This document shows, piece after piece, positions 36,088 through 45,812 of a stretch of DNA of 64,000 nucleotides. Source of the stretch: Duganella sp. 1411 (GTDB lineage Bacteria; Pseudomonadota; Gammaproteobacteria; Burkholderiales; Burkholderiaceae_D). The notes beneath the pieces were generated by a model that was not told where the DNA came from, did not search any database, and saw nothing but the letters and a program-made list of their open reading frames with translations. The DNA lies in NCBI RefSeq assembly GCF_017833525.1, contig NZ_JAFICD010000001.1:2108001-2172000 (forward strand). The letters are read 5' to 3'. The position numbers and the translations under genes are program-made. Numbering within the stretch: position 1 is the first letter of the stretch; each line of letters opens with the position of its first letter.

Positions 36088-36118
36088 TTACACCGAAAAT
36101 CCCGATTTGGGCTAGAAT
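36088..36118 (+). promoter_or_regulatory. Possible ribB promoter
   Basis: TAGAAT at 36113-36118 is a fair -10 box; the best -35 partner is TTACAC at 36088-36093 with a 19-base spacer. It is about 35 bases upstream of the riboswitch aptamer, as expected for a leader promoter. The match is weak. Confidence 0.35.
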
Positions 36119-36152
36119 CCTTGTTCGCCTGCCAGCCGGCAGGCGCTAACTT

Positions 36153-36298
36153 ACGTCTTCGGGGCGGGGTGCGATTCCCCACCGGCGGTAAGACCAGCGA
36201 TGGTCAAGCCCGCGAGCGCCCTTCCGGCCTGCCGGAAGGGGTCAGCAGATCTGGTGTGATTCCAGGGCCGACGGTATAGTCCGGATGAAAGAAGATGT
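36153..36298 (+). promoter_or_regulatory. FMN riboswitch (RFN element)
   Basis: The aptamer is clear: CTTCGGGGCGGGGTGCGATT at the 5' side, CCACCGGCGGTAAG, the AGCCCGCGAGCG junction, a variable stem (CCTTCCGGCCTGCCGGAAGG), GGTCAGCAGATCTGGTG, GGGCCGACGGTATAGTC and GGATGAAAGAAGAT at the 3' side. These are the conserved RFN blocks in order. It senses FMN and represses the downstream gene. The 97 bases between aptamer and ribB start contain a GC-rich inverted segment (about 36306-36345) that may be the expression platform. Confidence 0.96.
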
Positions 36299-36394
36299 GC
36301 GGTGACGCGGCCTCCCGCCCGAGCGATCGGTGCGGCGGGCCGCGCGTATTCGCTTGCCCTGTTGCGTTTTTCGCTATCGCGAGGAGCGTTACCC

Positions 36395-37057
36395 ATGTTT
36401 GACCAAGTATCCGCAGTATCCCCCTACTCCCTTGTTTCGGATGATCTGGAGGGCCGCATCGCCGCGGCGCTCGAGGCCATGCGCGCCGGCGTGCCGGTGA
36501 TCCTGCTCGATGATTTCGACCGCGAGAACGAAGCCGATTTGATCGTCGCCGCCGAAAAGATCAGCGTGCAGTCGATGGCCATGATGATCCGCGAATGCAG
36601 CGGCATCGTCTGTCTGTGTCTGAGCGCCGACAAGGTGCGCGCGCTGGAGCTGCCGCCGATGGCGGCCGATAACGGCAGCCGTTACGGCACGCCGTTCACG
36701 GTATCGATCGAAGCGCGCGAGGGCGTCACCACCGGCGTCTCGGCCGCCGACCGCGTGACGACGATCCGCGCCGCCATCGCCGCCGACGCCCGGCCGGGAG
36801 ATCTGGTGCACCCGGGCCACGTGTTCCCGTTGCGGGCCACGCCGGGCGGCGTGCTGGCGCGCAAAGGCCACACCGAAGGCTCGGTGGACCTGGCGACGAT
36901 GGCGGGTTTACAACCGGCCGCCGTGCTGTGCGAGTTGATGAACCCCGACGGCACGATGATGCGCGGCGCCGAGATCGAACGCTTCGCCGAGCTGCATGGC
37001 ATGCCGATCTTGACCATCGCTGAAATGATCGAGTGGCGCCAAACCCACGGTCTTTGA
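36395..37057 (+). CDS. ribB: 3,4-dihydroxy-2-butanone-4-phosphate synthase
   Basis: A 220-residue DHBP synthase. It has the acidic loop [11 protein letters not shown] (39-49), GRYG-type loop as [15 protein letters not shown], and [14 protein letters not shown]. It makes the four-carbon precursor of riboflavin from ribulose 5-phosphate. No GTP cyclohydrolase II domain is fused, so it is RibB, not RibBA. ATG 36395 has GAGGAG upstream. It is controlled by the FMN riboswitch directly upstream and is followed by palindromic repeat copy 2, so it is probably expressed alone. Confidence 0.96.
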   Translation: MFDQVSAVSPYSLVSDDLEGRIAAALEAMRAGVPVILLDDFDRENEADLIVAAEKISVQSMAMMIRECSGIVCLCLSADKVRALELPPMAADNGSRYGTPFTVSIEAREGVTTGVSAADRVTTIRAAIAADARPGDLVHPGHVFPLRATPGGVLARKGHTEGSVDLATMAGLQPAAVLCELMNPDGTMMRGAEIERFAELHGMPILTIAEMIEWRQTHGL

Positions 37058-37070
37058 ACCGCAAGGAACA

Positions 37071-37168
37071 CACGTAGGGCGGATTAGCGCAGCGTAATCC
37101 GCCATGCATGCGCCTCGACGGCTCATGCAATGGCGGATTACGGCGTTCCGCCTAATCCGCCCTACGTG
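37071..37168. repeat. 98-bp palindromic repeat, copy 2
   Basis: Same element as at 14604-14701 with a few changes: CACGTAGGGCGGATTAGCGC at the left and CCGCCTAATCCGCCCTACGTG at the right. It lies between the convergent genes ribB and the MFS transporter. The last codons and the stop codon of the MFS gene (stop at 37152) are inside the repeat, which is direct evidence that the element inserted into, or replaced, the original end of that gene. Confidence 0.85.
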
Positions 37169-38543
37169 GAACAAAGAAATAAACCAGGGCCAGCGCCCCC
37201 GCGTACGCCGCCGACACCAGCCCGAACGCCAGCGGCAGCCGCCACGCCCACTCCGGCATCACATGCATGACGGTACCCATCATCGCCACGCCAACGAGCG
37301 CGCCGATCTGCCGATTGGCGTTCAAGGCCGCCGCCGCGCTGTTGGCATGCGCCTTGCCCGCCACCAGCATCACCGTCGCCGTCATCCCCGGAATCGCAAT
37401 GCCGATGGCGACATTCATCACGATAGTCCCCGGCACCAGCAACCAGTACGGCGTCTGCGGCGTCAGCCCCACCAGCATCACCAGCCCGGTCCCCAACCCC
37501 ACCATCAACCCATACAACATCGGCGGCCGCGTCCCCACCCGCGCCACGATCGCACCCGAGGTCAAATTGCCGACTGCGAAAGCGCCCATCATCGGTATCA
37601 GCTTCAACCCCGTATCCAGCGCGTCGGCCCCGCCCTGCTGGATATAAAGACTAAGCAAAAACAGCTGCCCGAACACGGCGAAGTTGATCAAAAAGCCAAC
37701 GCCATTCGCCGCCGCGAAAGCCGGCGTATCGAACAACGCGCGCGGCAGCAGCGGATGGGCGCCGGTGCGCTCGCGCCGCACCAGCAGCGCGACGCTGGCG
37801 ACAGCGGCGACGCCCGCCACCAGCACCGCCGCCGACGCCCACCCCAGCACCGGCCCCTCGATCAGCACAAAACTCAGCGCCGCCAGCGCCGCCACGCCCA
37901 GCGCGTGGCTCAGCATCGACAGCGCGCGCCGGTGCGGCGGCGTGGCCGGCGCCAGCATCTGCGTCAGCACGATGCCGGCCAGGCCGATCGGCACGTTCAC
38001 CCAGAACACGCTGCGCCAGCCGAATTCGTGGACCAGCAGCCCGCCCACCAGCGGCCCGGCGGCGGCCGAGCACCCGACGATGGCCGACCACGTCCCAAGC
38101 ATGCGCGCCCGCGTGCGCTGGTCCTCGTAGGCGTGCGTCAGCAGGCTGAGGGAACTGGGCATGAACAAGGCGGCGCCCGCGCCCTGCAGCAACCGGGCGG
38201 CGATCAGCGCGCCGCCGCTCGGCGCCAGCGCGCACGCCACCGAGCCGAGTATGAACACGCTCAAGCCGCCCTGATACACGTTCCTGGCGCCGTAACGGTC
38301 GGCCAGCGCGCCGCCGGCCAGCAGCAGCGCGGCGAAGGTCAGTGTGTAACCGTCGACCACCCATACCAGCCCGGTGAGCGGCACCGACAAGCTGGCGGAG
38401 ATATCGGACAAGGCGGTGTTGACGGCGGTGACGTCGATCATCGCCATCACGAAGCCGATGGCGAGCGTCATCAGCATCAGCAGCGGTGGAACCTGGCGGT
38501 CCGGCGCGCGCAAACGCGCTTCGGCGGTGGATAGTATGGTCAT
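37152..38543 (-). CDS. MFS multidrug transporter, DHA2 type (14-helix)
   Basis: A 463-residue transporter with about fourteen hydrophobic helices. Motifs include LAIGFVMAMIDVTAVNTALS (the D of motif D1), GYTLTFAALLLAGGALADRYG and RLLQGAGAALFMPSSLSLL, as in EmrB/QacA relatives. It probably exports toxic compounds. The start at 38543 is preceded by AGGAACG. Its final residues PRRAD and stop are encoded by the palindromic repeat. It is divergent from a LysR gene with a strong palindromic site between them. Confidence 0.92.
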   Translation of the reverse strand: MTILSTAEARLRAPDRQVPPLLMLMTLAIGFVMAMIDVTAVNTALSDISASLSVPLTGLVWVVDGYTLTFAALLLAGGALADRYGARNVYQGGLSVFILGSVACALAPSGGALIAARLLQGAGAALFMPSSLSLLTHAYEDQRTRARMLGTWSAIVGCSAAAGPLVGGLLVHEFGWRSVFWVNVPIGLAGIVLTQMLAPATPPHRRALSMLSHALGVAALAALSFVLIEGPVLGWASAAVLVAGVAAVASVALLVRRERTGAHPLLPRALFDTPAFAAANGVGFLINFAVFGQLFLLSLYIQQGGADALDTGLKLIPMMGAFAVGNLTSGAIVARVGTRPPMLYGLMVGLGTGLVMLVGLTPQTPYWLLVPGTIVMNVAIGIAIPGMTATVMLVAGKAHANSAAAALNANRQIGALVGVAMMGTVMHVMPEWAWRLPLAFGLVSAAYAGALALVYFFVPRRAD

Positions 38544-38565
38544 AGGAGCGTTCCTTAATAAGATC

Positions 38566-38637
38566 CACTGCATCTTAGGCCGCTTGCGTGATGCGGTAAA
38601 TATGCATAAGATCGGCGCTTCGATGCAAAAATGCATC
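38566..38637. promoter_or_regulatory. Cluster of ATGCAT-type palindromes, LysR operator candidate
   Basis: GATGCA (38622-38627) and TGCATC (38632-38637) are perfect inverted copies separated by AAAA. TATGCATA (38601-38608) is a perfect 8-base palindrome, and TGCATC occurs again at 38569-38574. All are in the 115-base divergent gap between the MFS and LysR genes. This spacing suits a LysR tetramer with recognition and activation sites. Confidence 0.55.
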
Positions 38638-38658
38638 ACCCACACGGGCTATCGCACC

Positions 38659-39525
38659 ATGGACTGGGACAACGCCAGGATTTTCCTCGCCATCTACCGC
38701 AAAGGCACGCTGCGCGCCGCCGCCGGCGAACTCAATATCGACCAGGCCACCGTCGGCCGCCGCCTCAACGCGCTGGAGGACTCGCTGGGCGCGCGCCTGT
38801 TCCTGCGCACGCCATCCGGCTACATGGCCACGCCCGCCGGCGAACTGGCCGTCACCGCCGCCGAGTCGATGGAACAGGCGGCGCTGCGCTTTCAGCGTGA
38901 GATGCAGGGCATCGACAACCGCCTGTCCGGCATCGTGCGCGTCACCACCTCGGACACGATGGCCAGTCATTTCGTCATCGACGCCATGCGCCGGCTGCAC
39001 CTGACGCACCCGGAAATCCGCATCGTCCTGAGCACCGGCACCGAGATCACCAGCCTGACGCGCCGCGAGGCCGACCTGGCGGTACGCACCCTCAAACCAA
39101 CGAGCCCGGACCTGATCTCGCGCCACCTGACCCGCCGCACCATGGGCCTGTACGCCACGCCCGGCTACCTGAAGGAGCGCGGCATACCGCTACCGGGCAC
39201 CGGCCTGGCGGGACACGACATCGTGATCTATCAAGGCACGGTGGCGCCGCGCCACCGCGAGAAAATCTGCCTGGAGCCGGTCACCCACGCCCGCGTGGCG
39301 ATCGAGGTCAATAGCGGCTTGATGCTGCTGGAGGCGGCGCGCAAAGGCATGGGCGTGGCCGAACTGCCCTGCCACATGGCAGACGGCGATCCGCAGCTGA
39401 CGCGCATCTGGCCGGACCGGGTCGACCACTACGATGTCTGGCTGGTGATGCACAGCGATCTGAGTCGCAGCGCGCGCGTGCGCGCCGCCGCCGACGCCAT
39501 CATTGACTCCTTCCCGCAGAACTAG
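38659..39525 (+). CDS. LysR-family transcriptional regulator
   Basis: A 288-residue LysR protein. The HTH is at the very N-terminus (DNARIFLAIYRKGTLRAAAG, DQATVGRRLNALEDSLGARLF); the periplasmic-binding-like effector domain follows with RREADLAVRTLKP. The start at MDWDN (38659) fits the family; an ATG 35 bases upstream is inside the palindromic operator. It is divergent from an MFS multidrug exporter, which it probably controls. The inducer is unknown. Confidence 0.92.
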   Translation: MDWDNARIFLAIYRKGTLRAAAGELNIDQATVGRRLNALEDSLGARLFLRTPSGYMATPAGELAVTAAESMEQAALRFQREMQGIDNRLSGIVRVTTSDTMASHFVIDAMRRLHLTHPEIRIVLSTGTEITSLTRREADLAVRTLKPTSPDLISRHLTRRTMGLYATPGYLKERGIPLPGTGLAGHDIVIYQGTVAPRHREKICLEPVTHARVAIEVNSGLMLLEAARKGMGVAELPCHMADGDPQLTRIWPDRVDHYDVWLVMHSDLSRSARVRAAADAIIDSFPQN

Positions 39526-39575
39526 GGTGCGATGACGAACACCTGCCCGCGCCCTCCCGGTGCTAATATGCCAAC

Positions 39576-40364
39576 ATGAACGCTCAAGCATCGACTCCAT
39601 CCGTATTGCAACGACTACACCATGGCGCGGTCGACTGGCTGCAGACGTGGTGGCGGCTGGCGCAGTTCGCGGTGCTGATGCTGTCGGTCGCGCTCACGCC
39701 GGCCACCTATGGCCGCGAAAACCGTCCGGTGCTGGCGCGCCATCTGGTGGCCGACACGGTACCCAACCTGGCCTGGTTCGGCGTGATGTCGGCGCTGGTC
39801 GGCCTGGTGCTGATCCGCATCGTGCTGGTGACGTCGCTGAGCTACGGCCTGTCGCGCTTCGCGCTGGAGATGGTGGTGCGGGTGCTGGTTCTGGAGCTGA
39901 TACCGCTCACCGCCGCCGCCTTCGTCGCCCTGCGCACCACCCTGCCGGCCGGCCTGGAGTTCTCCCAGGGCCGTCGCAACGGCACTATCGCCACCATGCC
40001 GGAGCTGCAACGCGAATTTTTCCCGCGCGTGGCCGCCGGCGTGTTCGCCGTGTGGATGCTGGCGGCCGTCAGCTGCGTGCTGGCGCTGATCCTGGCCTAC
40101 CTGACGCTGTACGGCTTCACCCCATGGGCGCTGGCCGGCTACACGCGCGTGGTCGGCCAGGTGTTCAACCCCGCCGTCACGCTGATACTGGTGCTGAAGG
40201 TCGTGTTCTTCAGCTTTGCCGTCGGCCTGGTCCCGATGGCGTCCTCGTTCTACTTCGGCGGCAATTACCGCGTCAAGGTCACACACGGACTGTCGGACAT
40301 GGTGCGCCTGTTCGCCATGATACTCCTCATCGAAGTCGCCTCATTGATGGGCAACTACTACTAA
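39576..40364 (+). CDS. MlaE-type ABC transporter permease
   Basis: A 262-residue MlaE/DUF140 permease with about five hydrophobic helices; the central ELIPLTAAAFVALR corresponds to the conserved MlaE glutamate-proline helix. It forms the inner-membrane channel of an MCE phospholipid transporter. A gene encoding an MlaD protein follows after 21 bases and a lipoprotein gene overlaps that. The matching ATPase gene is not in the operon; the gene upstream is a LysR regulator on the same strand. Confidence 0.85.
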   Translation: MNAQASTPSVLQRLHHGAVDWLQTWWRLAQFAVLMLSVALTPATYGRENRPVLARHLVADTVPNLAWFGVMSALVGLVLIRIVLVTSLSYGLSRFALEMVVRVLVLELIPLTAAAFVALRTTLPAGLEFSQGRRNGTIATMPELQREFFPRVAAGVFAVWMLAAVSCVLALILAYLTLYGFTPWALAGYTRVVGQVFNPAVTLILVLKVVFFSFAVGLVPMASSFYFGGNYRVKVTHGLSDMVRLFAMILLIEVASLMGNYY

Positions 40365-40385
40365 GCGGCGCTAGCCCGAAAAACC

Positions 40386-41366
40386 ATGACAGAACAACCC
40401 ACACAAACACCGCCCGCCGCCCCGCCGGTGCGCAACGCCGAATTCAAGGCCGCCGTGCTGCTGGTGGCGATGGTGCTGCTGGTCGCCGGCGCGGCGGTCT
40501 ATCTGCTGTACGCGCGCGGCGCCTTCGAATCGACGCAAACGCTGTTCCTGGAGGCGGACGATTCCGAGGGCGTGGTCGTCGGCATGGACGTCACCTTCGC
40601 CGGCTTTCCGATCGGGCGCGTGCGCCGCATCGAATTGAGTAAAGAGGGCAAAGCCCGCGTCGTGGTCGACGTGCCGCGCGACGACGCGCACTGGCTGCGC
40701 AAGTCCAGCATCTTCACGCTCGAGCGCGGACTGGTGGGCGGCGCCAAGCTGCGCGCCTTCACCGGCATTCCGACCGACCCGCCGCTGGAGGAAGGCGCCG
40801 CGCGCGCGCTGCTGGTGGGCGATCCGGGCGCCGAGATTCCCCGCCTGCTGGCCACCGCCCGCGACCTGCTGGAAAACCTCAATACGCTGACGGCGGAAAA
40901 TTCCGCGCTGGCGGCCAGCCTGGCCAACATCCAGGGCGTGACCGGTAAGCTGAACGGACCGACCGGCGCCATGGGACTGATCGCCGGCGACGACAAGAAC
41001 GCGCAGCAACTGACCGAACGCGCCAACAAGCTGCTGGCCACCGTCAACACGCTCGCCACCAAGGCCGATAGCCTGATCGGCCACGCCGACAGCCAGGTAT
41101 TCGGCCCGCAGGGCGTGGTCACCGATGCGCAGGCGACCATCGTGCAGCTGAATGGTCTGCTGGCCGACGCCCGCAACAGCTTGAAGAAAATGGACGCGGT
41201 GCTGGTGGAAGCGCAGGCCGTCGGCGCCAACGCCAAGGAGGCGACCGCCGATCTGGGCACATTGCGCGCCGAGGTGGAAAGCAGTCTGCGACGGGTCGAA
41301 CAACTGGTCAACGAAATCAACCGCAAATGGCCGTTCAAACGCGACACGGAGATCAAACTGCCATGA
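40386..41366 (+). CDS. MCE/MlaD-family lipid-transport protein
   Basis: A 326-residue MCE protein. One N-terminal membrane helix (about 20-42) is followed by a single MCE domain (about 50-120, DSEGVVVGMDVTFAGFPIGR) and a long C-terminal helical region of about 170 residues with heptad-like repeats (LAASLANIQGV, ANKLLATVNTLATKADSLIG) that could form a periplasmic needle or tunnel. It binds lipids in hexamers in the periplasm. It overlaps the next gene by the ATGA at 41363-41366. Confidence 0.9.
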   Translation: MTEQPTQTPPAAPPVRNAEFKAAVLLVAMVLLVAGAAVYLLYARGAFESTQTLFLEADDSEGVVVGMDVTFAGFPIGRVRRIELSKEGKARVVVDVPRDDAHWLRKSSIFTLERGLVGGAKLRAFTGIPTDPPLEEGAARALLVGDPGAEIPRLLATARDLLENLNTLTAENSALAASLANIQGVTGKLNGPTGAMGLIAGDDKNAQQLTERANKLLATVNTLATKADSLIGHADSQVFGPQGVVTDAQATIVQLNGLLADARNSLKKMDAVLVEAQAVGANAKEATADLGTLRAEVESSLRRVEQLVNEINRKWPFKRDTEIKLP

Positions 41367-42028
41367 AGACCACCGCTCCGCTGATCGCCGCGGCGATGGC
41401 CGTCATGCTGGCCGCCTGCGGCAACAACCCGCCGGTGCCGGACTGGCAAATGAATGCGCAAAGCGCGATCGAGCGCTCGACGGCCGCCTACCTGTCGGGC
41501 AACGCCCGCGTGGAGCAAGCAGAATACCAGCGCGCCCGCGAAGCGCTGGGCAGCACCGGCAAAGTCGATCTGATCATCCGCGCCGAATTGATACGCTGCG
41601 CCGCCCGCGTGGCCTCGCTGGTGTTCGAGGACTGCGCCGGCTTCGACAAACTGGCGGCGGACGCCAGCCCCGCCGACCGCGCCTACGCGGCCTACCTGTC
41701 CGGCCGCGCCAGCGCCGCCGACGCCGCGCTGCTGCCCGCGCAGCACCAGCCGGTAGCGGCGGCGGCCAGCGACACGGCGGCAGCCGCCGCCACGCAAGCG
41801 ATCACGGACCCGCTATCGAAACTGGTCGCCTCCGGGGTTCTGCTGCGCGCCAACAAGGCCACGCCCGCCGTGTTGGCCGATGCCGTGGAAACCGCGTCGA
41901 CGCAGGGCTGGCGCCGGCCGTTGCTGGCGTGGTTGGGCGTGCAGGCCATGCGCGCCGGGCAGGCCGGAGACGCCGCCGAGGCACAGCGCATCAAACGCCG
42001 CATCGACCTGGTAAGCGAACGACCTTGA
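41363..42028 (+). CDS. MCE-operon lipoprotein
   Basis: A 221-residue lipoprotein with lipobox LAAC (16-19), so C19 is the lipidated residue. The mature part is Ala-rich and helical, with no recognised domain; it does not look like the common MCE auxiliary lipoprotein family. Its ATG overlaps the MlaD stop, so it is translationally coupled and probably an outer-membrane or periplasmic partner of the MCE system. Function is inferred from position alone. Confidence 0.75.
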   Translation: MKTTAPLIAAAMAVMLAACGNNPPVPDWQMNAQSAIERSTAAYLSGNARVEQAEYQRAREALGSTGKVDLIIRAELIRCAARVASLVFEDCAGFDKLAADASPADRAYAAYLSGRASAADAALLPAQHQPVAAAASDTAAAAATQAITDPLSKLVASGVLLRANKATPAVLADAVETASTQGWRRPLLAWLGVQAMRAGQAGDAAEAQRIKRRIDLVSERP

Positions 42029-42101
42029 AACCTTAGCCCGACGCGCCCCGCGAGCCGCCCGTGCTCTGCTAGAATCGCGCATCCAACGATTCGGACCGAC
42101 C

Positions 42102-43085
42102 ATGGCCTATTCCCTTTCCCGACCGCTGCGCGGCCTGTTATCCATACTGGCGCTGTCGTGCGCCGCCGTGCTGGCGCCGCCCGCCCATTGCGCCGAACGG
42201 CTCAAGGTTATCGTCGACATGGACATCGGCGACGACATCGACGATTCCTTCGCGCTGGCGCTGCTGCTGCAAAGCCCGGAGATCGAGATTGTCGGCATCA
42301 CCACCGCGTGGGGCGACACCGCGCTGCGCGCGCAACTGCTGGAACGCATGCTGCGCGAGACGGGCCACAGCGGCATCCCGGTGGCGCAAGGCATCGCCAG
42401 CACCGGCAATCCGCAACCCTTCACGCAGGCGCGCTACGCCCGGCGCGGCAAGCTGCCGGCCAAGGTGCCGGCGGTGGACTTCCTGCTGGACCAGATCAAA
42501 CGCCAGCCCGGGCAGATCACGCTGCTGGCACTCGGCCCGCTGACCAACGTCGGCGCCGCGATCGAACGCGACCCGGCCGCCTTCGGCAAACTGAAACAGG
42601 TGGCGATGATGGGCGGCTCGGTGCGCGCAGGCTATCGCAAGTCGCAATACGTGCCGCCGCGCCCCGCCGACAAGGAATACAACATCGCCTCCGACATCGC
42701 CGGCGCGCAAAAGCTGTTCAAGTCCGGCGTGCCGATCGTGATGATGCCGCTCGATTCGACGCAGATACGCCTCGATGAGGTGGAGCGCAACGCCCTGCTC
42801 GGCCACGGCTCCCCTGTCACCGACGCGCTGGCGCTGATGTACCACCAGTGGATCGACGCCTACCAGCCATGGTCGAGCAACATGCCGTCGCTGTTCGACG
42901 TCGTGCCCGTGACCTGGATGATCGATCCCACCGTCTGCCCGACCACGCCGCTGCGCATCGTCGTCACCGATGACGGCTACACCCGCGAGGAAGCCGGCAC
43001 GCCCAATGCGGCCGTGTGCCTGGCGTCGGACCAAAAACGCTTCTTCAATATTCTGATGCCACGACTGCTGGAGGACAAACCATGA
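42102..43085 (+). CDS. Secreted nucleoside hydrolase (IUNH family)
   Basis: A 327-residue nucleoside hydrolase with a signal peptide of about 30 residues. The calcium-binding motif reads VDMDIGDDIDDSFAL instead of the usual DTDPGxDDAxA; the aspartates remain. The middle NIASDIAGAQ and the end PSLFDVVPV match the rest of the family, but the usual His before the last Asp is replaced. It should cleave N-glycosidic bonds of ribonucleosides in the periplasm, allowing for altered specificity. Its stop overlaps the ATG of the SUI1-like gene. Confidence 0.85.
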   Translation: MAYSLSRPLRGLLSILALSCAAVLAPPAHCAERLKVIVDMDIGDDIDDSFALALLLQSPEIEIVGITTAWGDTALRAQLLERMLRETGHSGIPVAQGIASTGNPQPFTQARYARRGKLPAKVPAVDFLLDQIKRQPGQITLLALGPLTNVGAAIERDPAAFGKLKQVAMMGGSVRAGYRKSQYVPPRPADKEYNIASDIAGAQKLFKSGVPIVMMPLDSTQIRLDEVERNALLGHGSPVTDALALMYHQWIDAYQPWSSNMPSLFDVVPVTWMIDPTVCPTTPLRIVVTDDGYTREEAGTPNAAVCLASDQKRFFNILMPRLLEDKP

Positions 43086-43432
43086 GCACCCGGCTGGTAT
43101 ATTCGACCGAAACAGGCCGCATCTGCCCGGATTGTGGCAAGCCGCTTGCCGATTGCGCTTGCAAATCGGCCGCCAAAGCCAAGCCGGCGGGCGACGGCAA
43201 CGTCAAGGTGTCACGCGAATCCAAGGGGCGCGGCGGCAAGACCGTCACCCTGGTCAAGGGCCTGGCCCTCGACGCCATCGCACTGGCGCTACTGGGCAAG
43301 CAGCTGCGCGGCGCGTGCGGCTCCGGCGGCACCGTCAAGGACGGCGTGATCGAGATCCAGGGCGATCATTGCGACCTGGTGATGGAAACGTTGAAAAAAC
43401 AGGGCCACACCCCCAAACGCACCGGCGGTTGA
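43082..43432 (+). CDS. SUI1/eIF1-like translation factor (YciH type)
   Basis: A 116-residue protein. The N-terminus has four cysteines, CPDCGKPLADCAC (C15, C18, C25, C27), a likely small zinc ribbon, followed by an SUI1 domain with KGRGGKTVTLVKGL and GACGSGGTVKDGVIEIQG. Bacterial YciH proteins affect initiation-codon fidelity. Start ATG overlaps the nucleoside hydrolase stop (ATGA), so it is translationally coupled. Confidence 0.92.
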   Translation: MSTRLVYSTETGRICPDCGKPLADCACKSAAKAKPAGDGNVKVSRESKGRGGKTVTLVKGLALDAIALALLGKQLRGACGSGGTVKDGVIEIQGDHCDLVMETLKKQGHTPKRTGG

Positions 43433-43450
43433 GGGCGATTTTCGAACGGG

Positions 43451-44719
<1,269 letters not shown>

Positions 44720-44837
44720 GTTGGCCTATGTGGTAAGCGTGTGAATAGGCCAACAGTATAAAGCATGCGGCAAGCGCCACCCCTTGGCATGCCCGGCGAT
44801 TGTCGGTTAGAGTGGGCTTTTTGACAAAGAAACCGCC

Positions 44838-45806
44838 ATGATCAACTGGGACGCCCACGCCTGCCTGCCGCAGCATCCACATGCCGACTTCACGCCAGTG
44901 CGCAAGCTGCACGCGGCCGGGGTGAACTACGTCTGTCTGAACGTGGGCGCCGACATGAACCCGGTCTCGCAAGTGATGTCGGTGATCGCCGGCTACCGCG
45001 CCACCATCGCCGCCGAACCGGAACGCTATACGCTGGTCTCCAGCGTGGACGACATCATCAAGGCCGCCGCCGACGGCCGCATGGCCATCACCTTCGATCT
45101 GGAGGGGGCGATGCCGCTGCTGGACCAGCCCGAAATGGTGGCGCTGTACGCGCAGCTGGGCGTGCGCCAGATCCACCTGGCCTACAACCGCAACAACAAC
45201 GTCGCCGACGGCTGCCACGACCTGCCGCGCGGACTGACGCCGCTGGGGCACAGCATGGTGGCGGCGATCAACGATGCCGGCATACTGATGGACTGCGCGC
45301 ACACGGGCCGCATGTGCAGCCTCGATATCATGGCCGCTTCGTCGAAGCCCGTGATCTTCAGCCACGCGAACGCATACGCGCTGGTGCCCCACGGGCGCAA
45401 CGTCACCGACGAACAAATCCGCGCCTGCGCCGACACCAACGGCGTCGTGTGCGTATCCGGTCTTTCGTGGTTCCTTGGTGCCGATAACCCGGGCGCAGAC
45501 GACGTCGCGCGGCACGTCGCCTACATCGCCGATCTGGTGGGCGTATCGCACGTGGGCATCGGCCTCGATATCTGCTTCCAGCAGCCAGGCCTGGATGACA
45601 CGCCGCCCGGGGAGTTCGATCCCGGCTACTGGTGGCCCGCATCGGCCGGCTATCGGGCCGACCAGCCGCCAACCTTTACGCCGCCGGAAGTGTGGCGCGA
45701 ACTGGCCGGCGCCCTGCGCAAGATAGGCATGAGCGACCAGGAGACGGCGCTGGTCATGGGCCGCAACATGATGCGCGTGGCGCAGCAGGTGTGGCACCAG
45801 CCTTAA
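44838..45806 (+). CDS. M19 (renal dipeptidase-like) metallopeptidase
   Basis: A 322-residue M19 protein. The zinc ligands of the family can be placed: D5 and H7 in NWDAHACLP, the bridging Glu in FDLEG, the histidine of FSHANAYAL and the Asp of GIGLD. It is shorter than classical membrane dipeptidase and lacks a signal peptide, so it is cytoplasmic. It probably hydrolyses dipeptides, possibly D-containing or derived amino compounds. It stands alone, divergent from the helicase gene. Confidence 0.85.
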   Translation: MINWDAHACLPQHPHADFTPVRKLHAAGVNYVCLNVGADMNPVSQVMSVIAGYRATIAAEPERYTLVSSVDDIIKAAADGRMAITFDLEGAMPLLDQPEMVALYAQLGVRQIHLAYNRNNNVADGCHDLPRGLTPLGHSMVAAINDAGILMDCAHTGRMCSLDIMAASSKPVIFSHANAYALVPHGRNVTDEQIRACADTNGVVCVSGLSWFLGADNPGADDVARHVAYIADLVGVSHVGIGLDICFQQPGLDDTPPGEFDPGYWWPASAGYRADQPPTFTPPEVWRELAGALRKIGMSDQETALVMGRNMMRVAQQVWHQP

Positions 45807-45812
45807 GTATCT

